Source of the DNA: Lacunisphaera sp.
Lineage (GTDB): Bacteria > Verrucomicrobiota > Verrucomicrobiia > Opitutales > Opitutaceae
Length of the DNA: 59,018 bases
NCBI GenBank assembly: GCA_029945855.1
Contig: JAQSDJ010000048.1
Span: 1 to 59,018, forward strand
Reading direction: 5' to 3'
The translations under genes were made by a program, and so were the position numbers. This document shows positions 40,725 through 52,708 of this stretch, piece by piece; the first letter of the stretch is position 1; each line of letters starts with the position of its first letter. Below the pieces are notes generated by a model. It searched no databases and was not told the DNA's origin. It worked only from the letters and a program-made list of their open reading frames with translations.

Positions 40725-41600
40725 ATGAGCGTCATCAACACCAACATCCAGGCCATCGCCGCCGCCCGCAACCTCAACCAGAGCCAGGAAATGCTCGGCC
40801 GCTCCCTCACGCGCCTCTCCTCCGGCTCCAAGATCGTCAATCCGTCCGATGATGCCGCCGGCCTCGCCGTCTCCGAGAAGCTCGACGCGCAGAACAAGCG
40901 CGTCCGCGCCGCCGTCACCAACGTCCAGAACGCCGTCTCCTTCGTGCAGACCGCCGACGGCTTCCTCGGCGGCATGACCAAGATCCTCTCCCGCATGTCC
41001 GAGCTCGCAATCCTCGCGAAGGACGTGACGAAAAACGTGTCGGACATCTCCCTCTACCAGCAGGAATTCTCCGCCCTCCAGGACCAGCTGCGCGCCACCA
41101 TCGGCGGCGCCACCACCGAGATCGGCGGCACGGTGGACAACGACACGCCCCTCGGCGCCTTCAACGGCATCACCCTTTTCGGTCCCAACGCCGCCGGTCT
41201 CACCGTCACCATCGGCCAGGCCGTCGGGCAGGACATGACGATCAAGCAGTCCGATCTCCGGTCGGGCGACATGCTCGACATCATCGGGCAGGACGCCGCC
41301 GGCGCCTATCAGCTCGAGCTCATCGACGCCGGCGCGATCGCCAGCATCACCGGCGCGATCCAGCAGGTGGCCACGGAGCGGGCGACCCTCGGCGCCTCGC
41401 AGTCCCGCCTCGAGCTCGCCGCCACCACCCTGCAGGTCGAGTTCGAGAACCTCGGCGCCGCCATCTCGCGCATCCGCGACGTGGACGTGGCCGAGGAATC
41501 CACCCAATACGCCAAGTTCAACATCCTCGTGCAGTCCGGCACCGCGATGCTCGCGCAGGCCAACCAGACGCCCGAAAGCGTGCTGAAGCTGCTGCAGTAA
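40725..41600 (+). CDS. fliC: Flagellin FliC
   Basis: 291 residues, a short flagellin. N-terminal D0/D1 helix MSVINTNIQAIAAARNLNQS with LTRLSSGSKIVNPSDDAAGLAVSEKLDAQ, a short variable middle, and the C-terminal D1/D0 helix SQSRLELAATTLQVEFENLGAAISRIRDVDVAEES and ending AMLAQANQTPESVLKLL. The 20-nt gap to csrA has no sigma-28 or sigma-54 site and no GGA motif, so expression seems to depend on the upstream operon. Only one flagellin gene is visible. Confidence 0.97.
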   Translation: MSVINTNIQAIAAARNLNQSQEMLGRSLTRLSSGSKIVNPSDDAAGLAVSEKLDAQNKRVRAAVTNVQNAVSFVQTADGFLGGMTKILSRMSELAILAKDVTKNVSDISLYQQEFSALQDQLRATIGGATTEIGGTVDNDTPLGAFNGITLFGPNAAGLTVTIGQAVGQDMTIKQSDLRSGDMLDIIGQDAAGAYQLELIDAGAIASITGAIQQVATERATLGASQSRLELAATTLQVEFENLGAAISRIRDVDVAEESTQYAKFNILVQSGTAMLAQANQTPESVLKLLQ

Positions 41601-41611
41601 GCCATCCTCCC

Positions 41612-41656
41612 GCCACCGCGCTGGCCGGCGGCAGCCGGGCGGCGCGGTGCTTTTTT
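41612..41656 (+). terminator. Rho-independent terminator after fliC
   Basis: Stem CACCGCGC (41614-41621) pairs with GCGCGGTG (41642-41649), with a GC-rich inner stem, and is followed by C and six T (41651-41656). It ends the third flagellar operon and separates it from the convergent kinase gene. Confidence 0.9.
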
Positions 41657-41670
41657 GCCCGGCCACGGAC

Positions 41671-44600
41671 CTACGAGCCCGCCTCGGGCCGGATCGCACG
41701 GGCGACCGCGCGCACCAGCTCCTCGTTCGTGTAGGGCTTGGGGAGCAGCGCGATGCGGCCGATCTCCGCGAGCTTCTGGGGCGAGAGCCACGAAAAATAG
41801 CCGGACATGATCAGCACCGGCAGGTCGGGGGCGAACGTGCGCACCTCGGCGGCGAGTTCGATGCCCGTCATCACCGGCATCGTCTGGTCCGTGAGGAGCA
41901 GGGCCAGGCCGTCCGGCTGCTGGCGCAGGCGCTCGAGGCACTCCAAGGGCGAGTCGAACATCATCACCTTGTAGCCGGCTTTCTCGAGCGCCAGCTTGGC
42001 GATGCTGCCGACCATGGCGTCGTCGTCCACCACGGCGATGAGCTCACCGGTGCCGCGCGGCCGGGCCGTCTCCACGGCGGCCGGCTCCGGCTGCTCCGCC
42101 TGGGCGACGGACAGGTAGAGGATGAACGTGGCGCCCTGGCCGGGCGCGCTGTCCACCGTGATGGCGCCGCGGTGCGCCTCGATGATGCCGTGCACGACGG
42201 AGAGGCCCAGCCCCGTCCCCTGGCCGACCTCCTTCGTGGTGAAGAAGGGATCGAAGATGCGCTTGCGCGTCTCCTCGTCCATCCCGTGGCCGGTGTCGCT
42301 GAAATCCAGGCGGACGTAGCGGCCCGGGGCGATCTTGCCGAGCCTGGCCGCCGCCGCCGCGTCGAACTCGACGGCGGAGAGGCTGAGGCGGATGGTGCCG
42401 CCGCCCAGCCGCATCGCGTGCGCGGCGTTGGACCCGAGGTTGAGCAGCACCTGGTGGATCTGGCTCGCATCCGCCAGCACCAGGCCGCAGTCGGCGGGAT
42501 GAAACACCTCGATGCTGATCGTGGAGGGCACCGTGGCGCGCAGGAAGCGGCGCGCATCCTCGACCACCCGCGTGAGGTTGACCGGGGCCTTCTCGGAACC
42601 GGCCTGGCGCGAAAACGTCAGGATCTGCTCGATCAGTTCCCGCGCCCGCAGGCTGGCGTCCCGGGCGGCAATGACACAGGACCGGGCGGGATCCTCCTCG
42701 GGCAGGGTCTCGAGCGCGAGTTCCTGGTAACCCAAAATACCCGCCAGCAGGTTGTTGAAATCGTGCGCGATGCCGCCCGCGAGCGTGCCGAGGGTCTCCA
42801 TCTTCTGGGCCTGGAACAGCTGCCGCTCCAGCGTGCGGCGCGTCTCCTCGGCGTCGCGGCGGCCCGTGATGTCCTGGAACGCACCGTAGATGCGCATGGT
42901 TTTCCCGCCCTTCACCTCGGCCCGCCCGAGCACGCGCACGAAGCGCTCGCGGTCCCGGGCCGTCCGGAACGGCAGCTCGAGGTCGAAGCCGGCGCCGGCC
43001 TGCGCACACTGGTTGAGCGCCGTCGCCAGCGTCGCCTCCGCGACGGGCGGGAAAAAACCGAGCGATTTCGCCGGCGTCGGCTCGTAGCCCAGCTCCACCT
43101 CGTGGATGCCGAACATCTCGGGCGACCAGGTGAGCCGGTCCGTCTCGAGGTCCCATTCCCACGCGCCGATCTGCGCGAGGCGGCCGAGCTGGAGCGACAT
43201 CTCCTCCCCGTGCCGGAGTTTCACCTCGAGCTGCTTGCGCGCGGTGATGTCGGTCTGCGTGCCGACCATGCGGAGGGCGCGGCCCTGCGTGTCGCGGGCG
43301 ACCACCTTGCCGCGACCGAGGATCCAGACCCAGCGACCGTCCTTGTGCCGGAGACGGTATTCGATCTCGAACACGGGCGCGTGCCCCGCGAAATGATCCT
43401 GGATTGCGGTCTCGACCGCGGGCCGGTCGTCCGGGTGCCCGATCTGCCGCCAGACGGGCACGGCGGGGTCCAGTTCTCCGGCGGCGTAACCCAGCATCGT
43501 GACGTAGCGCTCGTCCCGGTAGATCTCGCCGGTCGTGAAGTTCTGGTCCCACACCGCATCATGGTTGCTGGACAGCGCGAGTTTCCACCGTTCCTCCGTG
43601 ATGCGCAGCGCCTCCCGCAGTTCGTGCGCCTCGGTCACGTCGCTGTCGAAGCCGATCAGGCGCTCGCGGCCGTCGGACTCGCGGAGCAGGTAGGCGCGGG
43701 TCTCGATGTGGCGCACCGCGCCGTCGGGCCGCACGATGCGAAACTGCTGCGTGAGCTGGTTGCGCCGGCTCCCGCGGAGCTCGGCCAGGATCGTCTGCAC
43801 GGCGGGCCGGTCCTCGGGGTGGATCCGGTCCTCCCAGTCCTGCTGGCCGCCGCGCAGGTCGGTGCGGGCCAGGCCGTAGATGCGGAGAAGCTGGTCGTCC
43901 CAGAACCGGTCCAGGCGGGTGTAATCGAACTCCCACACGCCGTAGCCGCTCGAGTTGAGCACGAACTGCAGGCGCTGGTTCAGCGCGGAGACCGTCGACT
44001 CGTGCTCGTGCTCGGTGGTGATGTCGCGGTTCAGCCCGACGATGCGCACGGCGCGGCCCTGCTCATCGCGCTCGACGATGCAATGGGCCTCGATGTGGCG
44101 GACGGAACCGTCGGGCCGGAGCAGGCGGCAGGTGTAGTCCAGGGCGTTGCTGCCGCTGTCCATCTGCTGGTCGAGCTTCTGCAGGAAGGCCCGGTCCTCA
44201 GGATGCAGGAATTCGAGCCAGGTCGCCAGCCGTCCGTCGAAGTCGCCCGCCTGCAGGCCGTGCAGGGCCAGCTGGCGGTCGTCCCAGAGGATCGTCCCGG
44301 CCGTGACATCAAGGTCCCAGACCCCGTAGCGGCTGGCCCGCAGCGCGAGTTGGAGCCGCTGCGTGGATTCGTTGAGGCTGCGGGTGCGCTCGGCGACCTG
44401 CAGCTCGAGGCTGGAAGCCTGCTGCTGGAGCCGGGCAAGCAGGTTGTCCCGGCTGTTCTCCGCCTCGCGCCGCAGGCGGTCGAATTCATCCATCCGCCAC
44501 AGCGAGAAAATGAACGCCCCGAGGATGGCCAGGCTCAGGAACACCGCGAGCAGCGCGATGAAATCGTGTGCGTGGGGCACGAGCGGCAGCAGCCAGATGA

Positions 44601-45300
44601 CTTGCACGGCATAAAGCACCAGGGGCACGATGAGGCCGACCAGGACCAGCCGCAGGGCGAGGAAGCCGAGCGGATGTCCCGGGGCGAAGAGCCGCACCAA
44701 CCGGACTTCCACCTGCGCGCAGACCAGTCCCGTGCCCAGCAGCAGGAAGCAGGCGATGCCGGGCAGCGACACGTGGTCGAAGGCGGCGTCCGGCCGCAGG
44801 AGGTAACCGACCAGGGTGAGCAGGGCGAATTCCGCGACGGCCAGGCCCAGCCAGTTGGCGACGTTGAACCAGGAACGCCGCGGCAGGTAGAGGGCGATGA
44901 GCGCGAGTCCGGTCATCACGAATGGCACCGCCGGATTCAGCGGGATGCGGGCCGGCCAGGGCGCCGCCGCGTGTGCCCCGAACCAGGCCGGCCACGGATG
45001 CCCGGCGAGCCCGGCCAGGGTCAGACCGAACATCAGCACCGCCAACCCCAGCCCGAGCCGCCGCACGAGGGGACGGCGGCCGAGATGCAGGAGCAGGAGC
45101 GCCCCGCCACTGAGGCCAAAGCCCAGGCCGGACCCGGCGCTCATGGACCAACGGCCCATGGTTTCACCCGACAGCGGTTCCGCCCCCAGCGCCAACCCCA
45201 GCAGGCCCAGCCCCGCCGTCAGCCCGGCGGCGACGGTGGTGATCCGATGAAGCTTGATGTTTCCGAGCATGCGTCGGGCGGTTTTTTTGATCGTGGACAT
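41671..45300 (-). CDS. Hybrid sensor histidine kinase with membrane sensor and four PAS domains
   Basis: 1209 residues from ATG 45300 (an in-frame TTG at 45321 is less likely). An N-terminal membrane module of about seven to eight helices (to about residue 270) is followed by a coiled coil and four PAS/PAC units (for example ASRYGVWDLDVTAG, SSGYGVWEFDYTRL, SNHDAVWDQNFTTG and AQIGAWEWDLETDR). The HisKA domain has His about 845 in GGIAHDFNNLLAGILGY, the ATPase domain has DTGHGMDEETRKRIFDPFFTTK, and a receiver domain ends it (VVDDDAMVG, phosphoacceptor in LLTDQTMPVMTG). Final output is unknown. A sigma-28-like promoter in front suggests expression with late flagellar genes. Confidence 0.93.
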   Translation of the reverse strand: MSTIKKTARRMLGNIKLHRITTVAAGLTAGLGLLGLALGAEPLSGETMGRWSMSAGSGLGFGLSGGALLLLHLGRRPLVRRLGLGLAVLMFGLTLAGLAGHPWPAWFGAHAAAPWPARIPLNPAVPFVMTGLALIALYLPRRSWFNVANWLGLAVAEFALLTLVGYLLRPDAAFDHVSLPGIACFLLLGTGLVCAQVEVRLVRLFAPGHPLGFLALRLVLVGLIVPLVLYAVQVIWLLPLVPHAHDFIALLAVFLSLAILGAFIFSLWRMDEFDRLRREAENSRDNLLARLQQQASSLELQVAERTRSLNESTQRLQLALRASRYGVWDLDVTAGTILWDDRQLALHGLQAGDFDGRLATWLEFLHPEDRAFLQKLDQQMDSGSNALDYTCRLLRPDGSVRHIEAHCIVERDEQGRAVRIVGLNRDITTEHEHESTVSALNQRLQFVLNSSGYGVWEFDYTRLDRFWDDQLLRIYGLARTDLRGGQQDWEDRIHPEDRPAVQTILAELRGSRRNQLTQQFRIVRPDGAVRHIETRAYLLRESDGRERLIGFDSDVTEAHELREALRITEERWKLALSSNHDAVWDQNFTTGEIYRDERYVTMLGYAAGELDPAVPVWRQIGHPDDRPAVETAIQDHFAGHAPVFEIEYRLRHKDGRWVWILGRGKVVARDTQGRALRMVGTQTDITARKQLEVKLRHGEEMSLQLGRLAQIGAWEWDLETDRLTWSPEMFGIHEVELGYEPTPAKSLGFFPPVAEATLATALNQCAQAGAGFDLELPFRTARDRERFVRVLGRAEVKGGKTMRIYGAFQDITGRRDAEETRRTLERQLFQAQKMETLGTLAGGIAHDFNNLLAGILGYQELALETLPEEDPARSCVIAARDASLRARELIEQILTFSRQAGSEKAPVNLTRVVEDARRFLRATVPSTISIEVFHPADCGLVLADASQIHQVLLNLGSNAAHAMRLGGGTIRLSLSAVEFDAAAAARLGKIAPGRYVRLDFSDTGHGMDEETRKRIFDPFFTTKEVGQGTGLGLSVVHGIIEAHRGAITVDSAPGQGATFILYLSVAQAEQPEPAAVETARPRGTGELIAVVDDDAMVGSIAKLALEKAGYKVMMFDSPLECLERLRQQPDGLALLLTDQTMPVMTGIELAAEVRTFAPDLPVLIMSGYFSWLSPQKLAEIGRIALLPKPYTNEELVRAVARAIRPEAGS

Positions 45301-45313
45301 CGCCCGGCCCGGT

Positions 45314-45325
45314 GCAATCAATTGC
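45314..45325. promoter_or_regulatory. Small palindrome upstream of the kinase start
   Basis: GCAAT-CA-ATTGC, a 12-bp palindrome 14 nt before the minus-strand kinase ATG, in the predicted leader. Possible operator; nothing else supports it. Confidence 0.2.
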
Positions 45326-45368
45326 GCACGATGACCCCGTCCAGCGGTTCCGTGCGGGGCCAGACGGG

Positions 45369-45395
45369 TTATCGGCGCCGGCGGCCGGACCTTGA
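45369..45395 (-). promoter_or_regulatory. Sigma-28 promoter for the minus-strand hybrid kinase
   Basis: TCAA (45395 to 45392), 15-nt spacer, GCCGATAA (45376 to 45369) on the minus strand: one mismatch to the consensus TAAA-N15-GCCGATAA. The best sigma-28 match in the window. Leader of about 60 nt. Confidence 0.65.
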
Positions 45396-45450
45396 GCGCG
45401 AACGGGCGCGAGGGTGCCGCCCGCCCGCGCGGGCAGGCGGCGGAATCACC

Positions 45451-45478
45451 TCAAGTTCATGGGGGGATCGTCCGATTT
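45451..45478 (+). promoter_or_regulatory. Weak sigma-28-like site for the plus-strand hybrid kinase
   Basis: TCAA at 45451, 16-nt spacer, TCCGATTT at 45471-45478, similar to the -10 before cheA (TCCGATTG). The ATG is 14 nt beyond it. Spacer is one base long and the -10 has three mismatches. Confidence 0.3.
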
Positions 45479-45492
45479 GCCTGCCACCACTC

Positions 45493-48411
<2,919 letters not shown>

Positions 48412-48530
48412 ACTGGCAGCCGCAGCCATGACCGTCCCCGCTCCCCACCACGGCAAAAAATTCCCGCCGGGCCGGTTGCAGCTTGCCGCCGGCGGCGGGC
48501 CGCCTATCTTTTCAGGCAGTCAGCTCACCA

Positions 48531-48546
48531 TGGCATTCGGGTTGAT
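48531..48546 (+). promoter_or_regulatory. Possible sigma-54 promoter upstream of the third hybrid kinase
   Basis: TGGCATT, 4 nt, TTGAT: GG and TTG in correct spacing, but A instead of C at the -12 C, as in the flgB promoter. It lacks the AGTT box found at the three flagellar promoters. Distance to the ATG is 96 nt. Confidence 0.35.
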
Positions 48547-48626
48547 GCAGTCTGCCTCTCTCCCCCCGGCCCGCTGTGGTCGCAGGCTTTGTTAGCCGAA
48601 GTCCGACCACAATCAGTGCATCCCCC

Positions 48627-51600
48627 ATGCCGTCCCGCAATTCCCTCAAGCTGACTGTGGCCCTGCTGGTGGTCTGGACCCTTGTCTTCGCCGGCCTGGT
48701 GATCTGGTCCGGGAGTCAGCCGGACCCGGTGCCATCTGATCGGGCCGTGCCCGGCAGCCACTCGCGCGTCCATGCCCACCGCGAATTGATCGCGCAAGGC
48801 CTGTTATGGCTGCTCGGCGCCGCTGGCATCGTGACGTCCTACATCCTGCTGCGCCGGCTCGGGGCCAAGCGGGAGCAGGTAGTGGTCACGTTGCGCAAGA
48901 GCCGCCATGATCTCTGTTCCGTTCTGGGCTCGATCGACGATCTCGTCTTTGCGGTCGACGCCGCAGGCCGGGTCGAGCCGGTGGCCGGGCTCGCGGGGCT
49001 GGCCCGGGTGTTCCCCCACACCGACCAGGTCGCCGGGCGGCCCTTGGCGGAGCTGCTGCCCGCCGCCGCCCCCCGGCTGCAGGCCGCGCTCGCCGCCCTG
49101 GCGGCCACCGGACAGACCCAGGAAATCGACTTCACGCTCGAGACGGGGGACCGGGTGACCTATTGGAACGCCCGGCTCTCGCGGCGGCTCTTCGGGGCAG
49201 ATGCGAGTCCGGGCGCGATCGTCGTGATGCGCGACCTCACGCGGCGGGGCCGGGCGGAAACCGCCCTCCGCGACAGCGAAGAAAAATGGCGCCTGGTCTA
49301 CGAGCGGGCGAACGAGGGCATCGTGATCAGCCACCTGGACGGCACCTACGTGGCGGCCAACCGGGCGGCCTGCGAGATGCTCGGCCTGACCGAGGCCGAG
49401 TTGCTGGCCCGCGGGCGGGAGCTCATCGCCGAGCCCTCGCGCTCTGAATTCCAGGCCCTGCTCGCACAACGGGAGAACCACGGCGTGGCCCGCGGCAAGC
49501 TGCAGCTCCGCCGGAAGGACGGCACGCTGATCGACGCTGAGGGCTCGACCTCGATCATCCACCCGGGCGACGGGCAGCCCCGCGCGGTGACGATTTTCCA
49601 CGATGTGACGGCCCGCCAGCACGCCGAAGCCAAGGCGCTCAACTACGCCCTCCGCTGGGAGACGGCGCTGGAGGCGATGGGCGACGGCTTGTGGGACTGG
49701 GACAAGCGCACCGACAAGGTCTTTCTTTCCCCGGGCTGGAAGACCATGCGCGGTTACACCAACGATGAGATCGGCGACACCACGGACGAATGGTCCTCCC
49801 GGGTTCATCCCGACGACTTGCCCGCGGTCCAAGCGGCGCTCGCGGCGCACCAGCGGGGCGAAACGTCCCTGTGCGTCAGCGAATATCGCATCCGCTGCAA
49901 GGACGGATCCTACAAATGGATCCTGGATCGCAGCCGCGTGATCGAGCGCGACGCGCAGGGCGCGCCGGTGCGGATGGTCGGCATGCATCGCGACATGACC
50001 GAACCCCGCCGCGCCCAGGAAGCGCTCCAGGCGGCGATGAAGCAACTGGAGCACGCCCAGCGCGTCGCCCGGCTGGGCAGCTACACGATGGACCTGACCT
50101 CCGACCACTGGACCAGCTCCCCCGTGCTCGACGACCTGTTCGGCATCAAGCAGCCCGGCTTCGTGCGCGACACCGCCGGCTGGCTGGGCTTGGTGCACCC
50201 GGACGACCGCGAGGCGGTGCGGCGCTACTTTGCCGAGGAGGTCGTCGGGGCCGGCCGGCGCTTCGACCGCGAGTATCGCCTCATCCGCCCCGACGACGGC
50301 CGGGAACGCTGGGTGCACGGTCTGGGGGAACTGACCCTGGACGCCGCCGGCCGGCCGCTCCAGATGTTCGGCACGATCCAGGATGTGACCGAGCGCAAGC
50401 AGACGCTCGCGGCGCTGGTGGAGAGCGAACAGCGCTTCCGCTCCCTCGTGGAGGACCTGCCCAACATCGCCGTGCAGGGCTACGATTCCGAGCGCCGGGT
50501 CATCTTCTGGAATTCGGCCAGCGCGGCGCTCTACGGTTTCTCCCGCGAGGAGGCGCTGGGCCGCCGGCTGGAGGAGCTGATCATCCCGCCCGTGATGCGC
50601 GAGGGCGTCATCACCGCCGTCAACCGCTGGCTGGCGCACGGGGAGGCCATTCCCTCCGGCGAACTTGTCCTCCAGCGGAAGGACGGCAGCCCGGTGACCG
50701 TGTTCTCGAGCCATGTCATGCTGCGAAAGTTTACCGGCGAACAGGAGATGCACTGCATCGACATCGATCTCACCGAGCGCAAGGCGGCCGAGGCGCGCAT
50801 GCGCGAGCATGCGCAACTGCTCGACGTCACCCAGGACGCCATCTTTGTCCTCAACCTGGACCGGGTGGTGCTGTTCATGAACCGCAGCGCGGAAGCCCTT
50901 TTCGGCCTGACCGCGGCCCAGGCGGCCGGCCGGCGCTACGAGGAGATCGTCTACCGGGAATTGCCGCCCAATTTCGAGCCGGACTGGCGGCACCTGATCG
51001 ACACGGGCGCCGTGATGCGGGAGCGGCGGCAGCGGAAAAGCACCGGCGAAGAGATCACGATGCAGCTGCGCGCCACGGTCCTCCGCGACGAGCACGCCCG
51101 GCCCCGGTCCGTGCTGGTCGTCGCCACCGACATCACCGAGGCGCGGCGGCTTGAGGCGCAATACCTCCGCGCCCAGCGGCTCGAGAGCCTGGGCTCGCTC
51201 GCCAGCGGCGTGGCGCACGACCTGAACAACGTCCTCACCCCCATCCTTGTCGCGGTGGATCTCCTCCGGCCGCTGGCCCGGGAGCCGCAGGACCGGGACA
51301 TCGTCCAACTGGTCAGCGACAGCGCCCGCCGCGGCGCGGACATCGTCCAGCAACTGCTGCTGTTCGGCCGGGGCAGCGACACCCCGCGCGCGCCGGTCGA
51401 TGTCGGGGCGGTGCTCGGCGATCTCCGGCGGATGATGCAGGAAACCTTCCCCAAGAACATCGCGCTGGGCGTGCAATCGCCGCCGGGCCTCTGGCCGGTC
51501 GAGGCGGACCGCACGCAGCTGCACCAGGTGCTGCTCAACCTGGCCGTGAACGCCCGCGATGCCATGCCGCAGGGCGGCGAACTCCAGGTCACGGCCGAGA

Positions 51601-52319
51601 ATGTGCAGGTCGACGGCCTCTTTGCCCAGGATCACATCGGGGCGAAACCGGGGCCGCATGTCGCCATGCGGGTGGCCGACTCCGGCCCGGGCATCCCGAC
51701 GGAAAACCTCGAGAAGATCTTCGACCCGTTCTTCACAACGAAGCCGACGGGCCAGGGCACCGGGCTCGGCCTCGCCACGGTCCTCGGCATCACCCGTTCC
51801 CACGGCGGTTTCGTCACCGTGGACACGCCGCCCGGCGGCGGGGCGACGTTCACCATCTACCTGCCGGCCACCGCCACTCCCGCCTTGGCGGCCGCGGGCG
51901 CCGGCCGCCGCCCGGCGTTCGACGGCCGCGGGGAACTGGTGCTCCTGGTCGACGACGAGCTGGCCGTGCGCAATGTCCTGAAGGAAACGCTCGCGGCCGC
52001 CGGTTACCGGACGCTCACCGCCACCAACGGCGCCGAGGCGCTCGACGCGTTCGCCCGACACCCGGGCGAGGTGCGGCTCGTGATTTCCGACCAGATGATG
52101 CCGGTCATGGACGGCCGGCAGTTGCTCCTCGCCCTGCGGGCGCTCGACGGCAAGTTGCCCGCCCTGCTCATGAGCGGCATGGGCAATCCGCACCTGTCCG
52201 CGGGCCACGGCCTGGGCCGGAGCGTGCGCTTCCTCCCAAAACCCTTTCTCGCCGACGCCCTGCTGCGGGCGGTGCGCGAATCGATCGACGAAGCCGGCGA
52301 TCCGCGGCATCCCGCCTGA
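48627..52319 (+). CDS. Hybrid sensor histidine kinase with six PAS domains
   Basis: 1230 residues from ATG 48627 (the frame is open to 48576). Two membrane helices (about 8-30 and 70-90) bound a short periplasmic loop. Six PAS-type units follow, e.g. SIDDLVFAVDAAGRV, ANEGIVISHLDGTYVAANRA, MGDGLWDWDKRTDKV, RLGSYTMDLTSDHW, LPNIAVQGYDSERRVIFWNS and TQDAIFVLNLDRVVLFMNRS. The HisKA has His864 in SGVAHDLNNVLTPIL, the ATPase part IFDPFFTTKPTGQGTGLGLA, and a C-terminal receiver has D1155 in VISDQMMPVMDG. Output target unknown. The kinase core resembles that of the kinase at 41671, suggesting an ancient duplication. Confidence 0.92.
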   Translation: MPSRNSLKLTVALLVVWTLVFAGLVIWSGSQPDPVPSDRAVPGSHSRVHAHRELIAQGLLWLLGAAGIVTSYILLRRLGAKREQVVVTLRKSRHDLCSVLGSIDDLVFAVDAAGRVEPVAGLAGLARVFPHTDQVAGRPLAELLPAAAPRLQAALAALAATGQTQEIDFTLETGDRVTYWNARLSRRLFGADASPGAIVVMRDLTRRGRAETALRDSEEKWRLVYERANEGIVISHLDGTYVAANRAACEMLGLTEAELLARGRELIAEPSRSEFQALLAQRENHGVARGKLQLRRKDGTLIDAEGSTSIIHPGDGQPRAVTIFHDVTARQHAEAKALNYALRWETALEAMGDGLWDWDKRTDKVFLSPGWKTMRGYTNDEIGDTTDEWSSRVHPDDLPAVQAALAAHQRGETSLCVSEYRIRCKDGSYKWILDRSRVIERDAQGAPVRMVGMHRDMTEPRRAQEALQAAMKQLEHAQRVARLGSYTMDLTSDHWTSSPVLDDLFGIKQPGFVRDTAGWLGLVHPDDREAVRRYFAEEVVGAGRRFDREYRLIRPDDGRERWVHGLGELTLDAAGRPLQMFGTIQDVTERKQTLAALVESEQRFRSLVEDLPNIAVQGYDSERRVIFWNSASAALYGFSREEALGRRLEELIIPPVMREGVITAVNRWLAHGEAIPSGELVLQRKDGSPVTVFSSHVMLRKFTGEQEMHCIDIDLTERKAAEARMREHAQLLDVTQDAIFVLNLDRVVLFMNRSAEALFGLTAAQAAGRRYEEIVYRELPPNFEPDWRHLIDTGAVMRERRQRKSTGEEITMQLRATVLRDEHARPRSVLVVATDITEARRLEAQYLRAQRLESLGSLASGVAHDLNNVLTPILVAVDLLRPLAREPQDRDIVQLVSDSARRGADIVQQLLLFGRGSDTPRAPVDVGAVLGDLRRMMQETFPKNIALGVQSPPGLWPVEADRTQLHQVLLNLAVNARDAMPQGGELQVTAENVQVDGLFAQDHIGAKPGPHVAMRVADSGPGIPTENLEKIFDPFFTTKPTGQGTGLGLATVLGITRSHGGFVTVDTPPGGGATFTIYLPATATPALAAAGAGRRPAFDGRGELVLLVDDELAVRNVLKETLAAAGYRTLTATNGAEALDAFARHPGEVRLVISDQMMPVMDGRQLLLALRALDGKLPALLMSGMGNPHLSAGHGLGRSVRFLPKPFLADALLRAVRESIDEAGDPRHPA

Positions 52320-52455
52320 ATTGTCGGATCCCCCCGATTTTACCCGGTCCTGTGGCGGCCCGTCGCAGGTTGGCCGTATCCTGTCCTTGTCCCAATCGGC
52401 TCATGTCGTCCGCTTCTATCCCATGGCGCGCAACGACATGTGCTTCATCGCGGCC

Positions 52456-52493
52456 AAAAAAGAAAAGCCACCGATTTAAAATCGGTGGCTTTT
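52456..52493 (-). terminator. Terminator for tRNA-Gly (possibly bidirectional)
   Basis: AAAAGCCACCGAT and ATCGGTGGCTTTT (52463-52493) form a 13-bp stem with a 5-nt loop. On the minus strand the stem is followed by CTTTTTT-type sequence (plus-strand A-run 52456-52461). It lies 7 nt past the tRNA 3' end and could also stop plus-strand transcription from the kinase gene. Confidence 0.9.
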
Positions 52494-52500
52494 CGTGAAA

Positions 52501-52576
<76 letters not shown>

Positions 52577-52589
52577 GTGGGAGAGGCGG

Positions 52590-52617
52590 AGTATTCGACT
52601 CCCGTTTTGCCCGTCAA
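52590..52617 (-). promoter_or_regulatory. Sigma-70 promoter for tRNA-Gly
   Basis: Minus strand TTGACG (52617 to 52612), 16-nt spacer, AATACT (52595 to 52590). Transcription would begin about 6 nt before the mature tRNA 5' end. Confidence 0.6.
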
Positions 52618-52708
52618 CCAGATTATTTATTTCCGCATACCGGCCCGGCGGCCGTGCATTTACAGCTTTTCCCCAGCGGGTTGCGCTGCTCATGTTATCC
52701 CCCTCCCC

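Noticed and set aside
41647-45492. Long plus-strand open frame upstream of the second hybrid kinase
   Set aside because: Antisense to the clear PAS kinase at 41671-45300 and without recognisable domains before 45493.
49000-52000. Possible gene on the minus strand (1168-codon open frame)
   Set aside because: Antisense to the six-PAS kinase; no start signals and no domain pattern.
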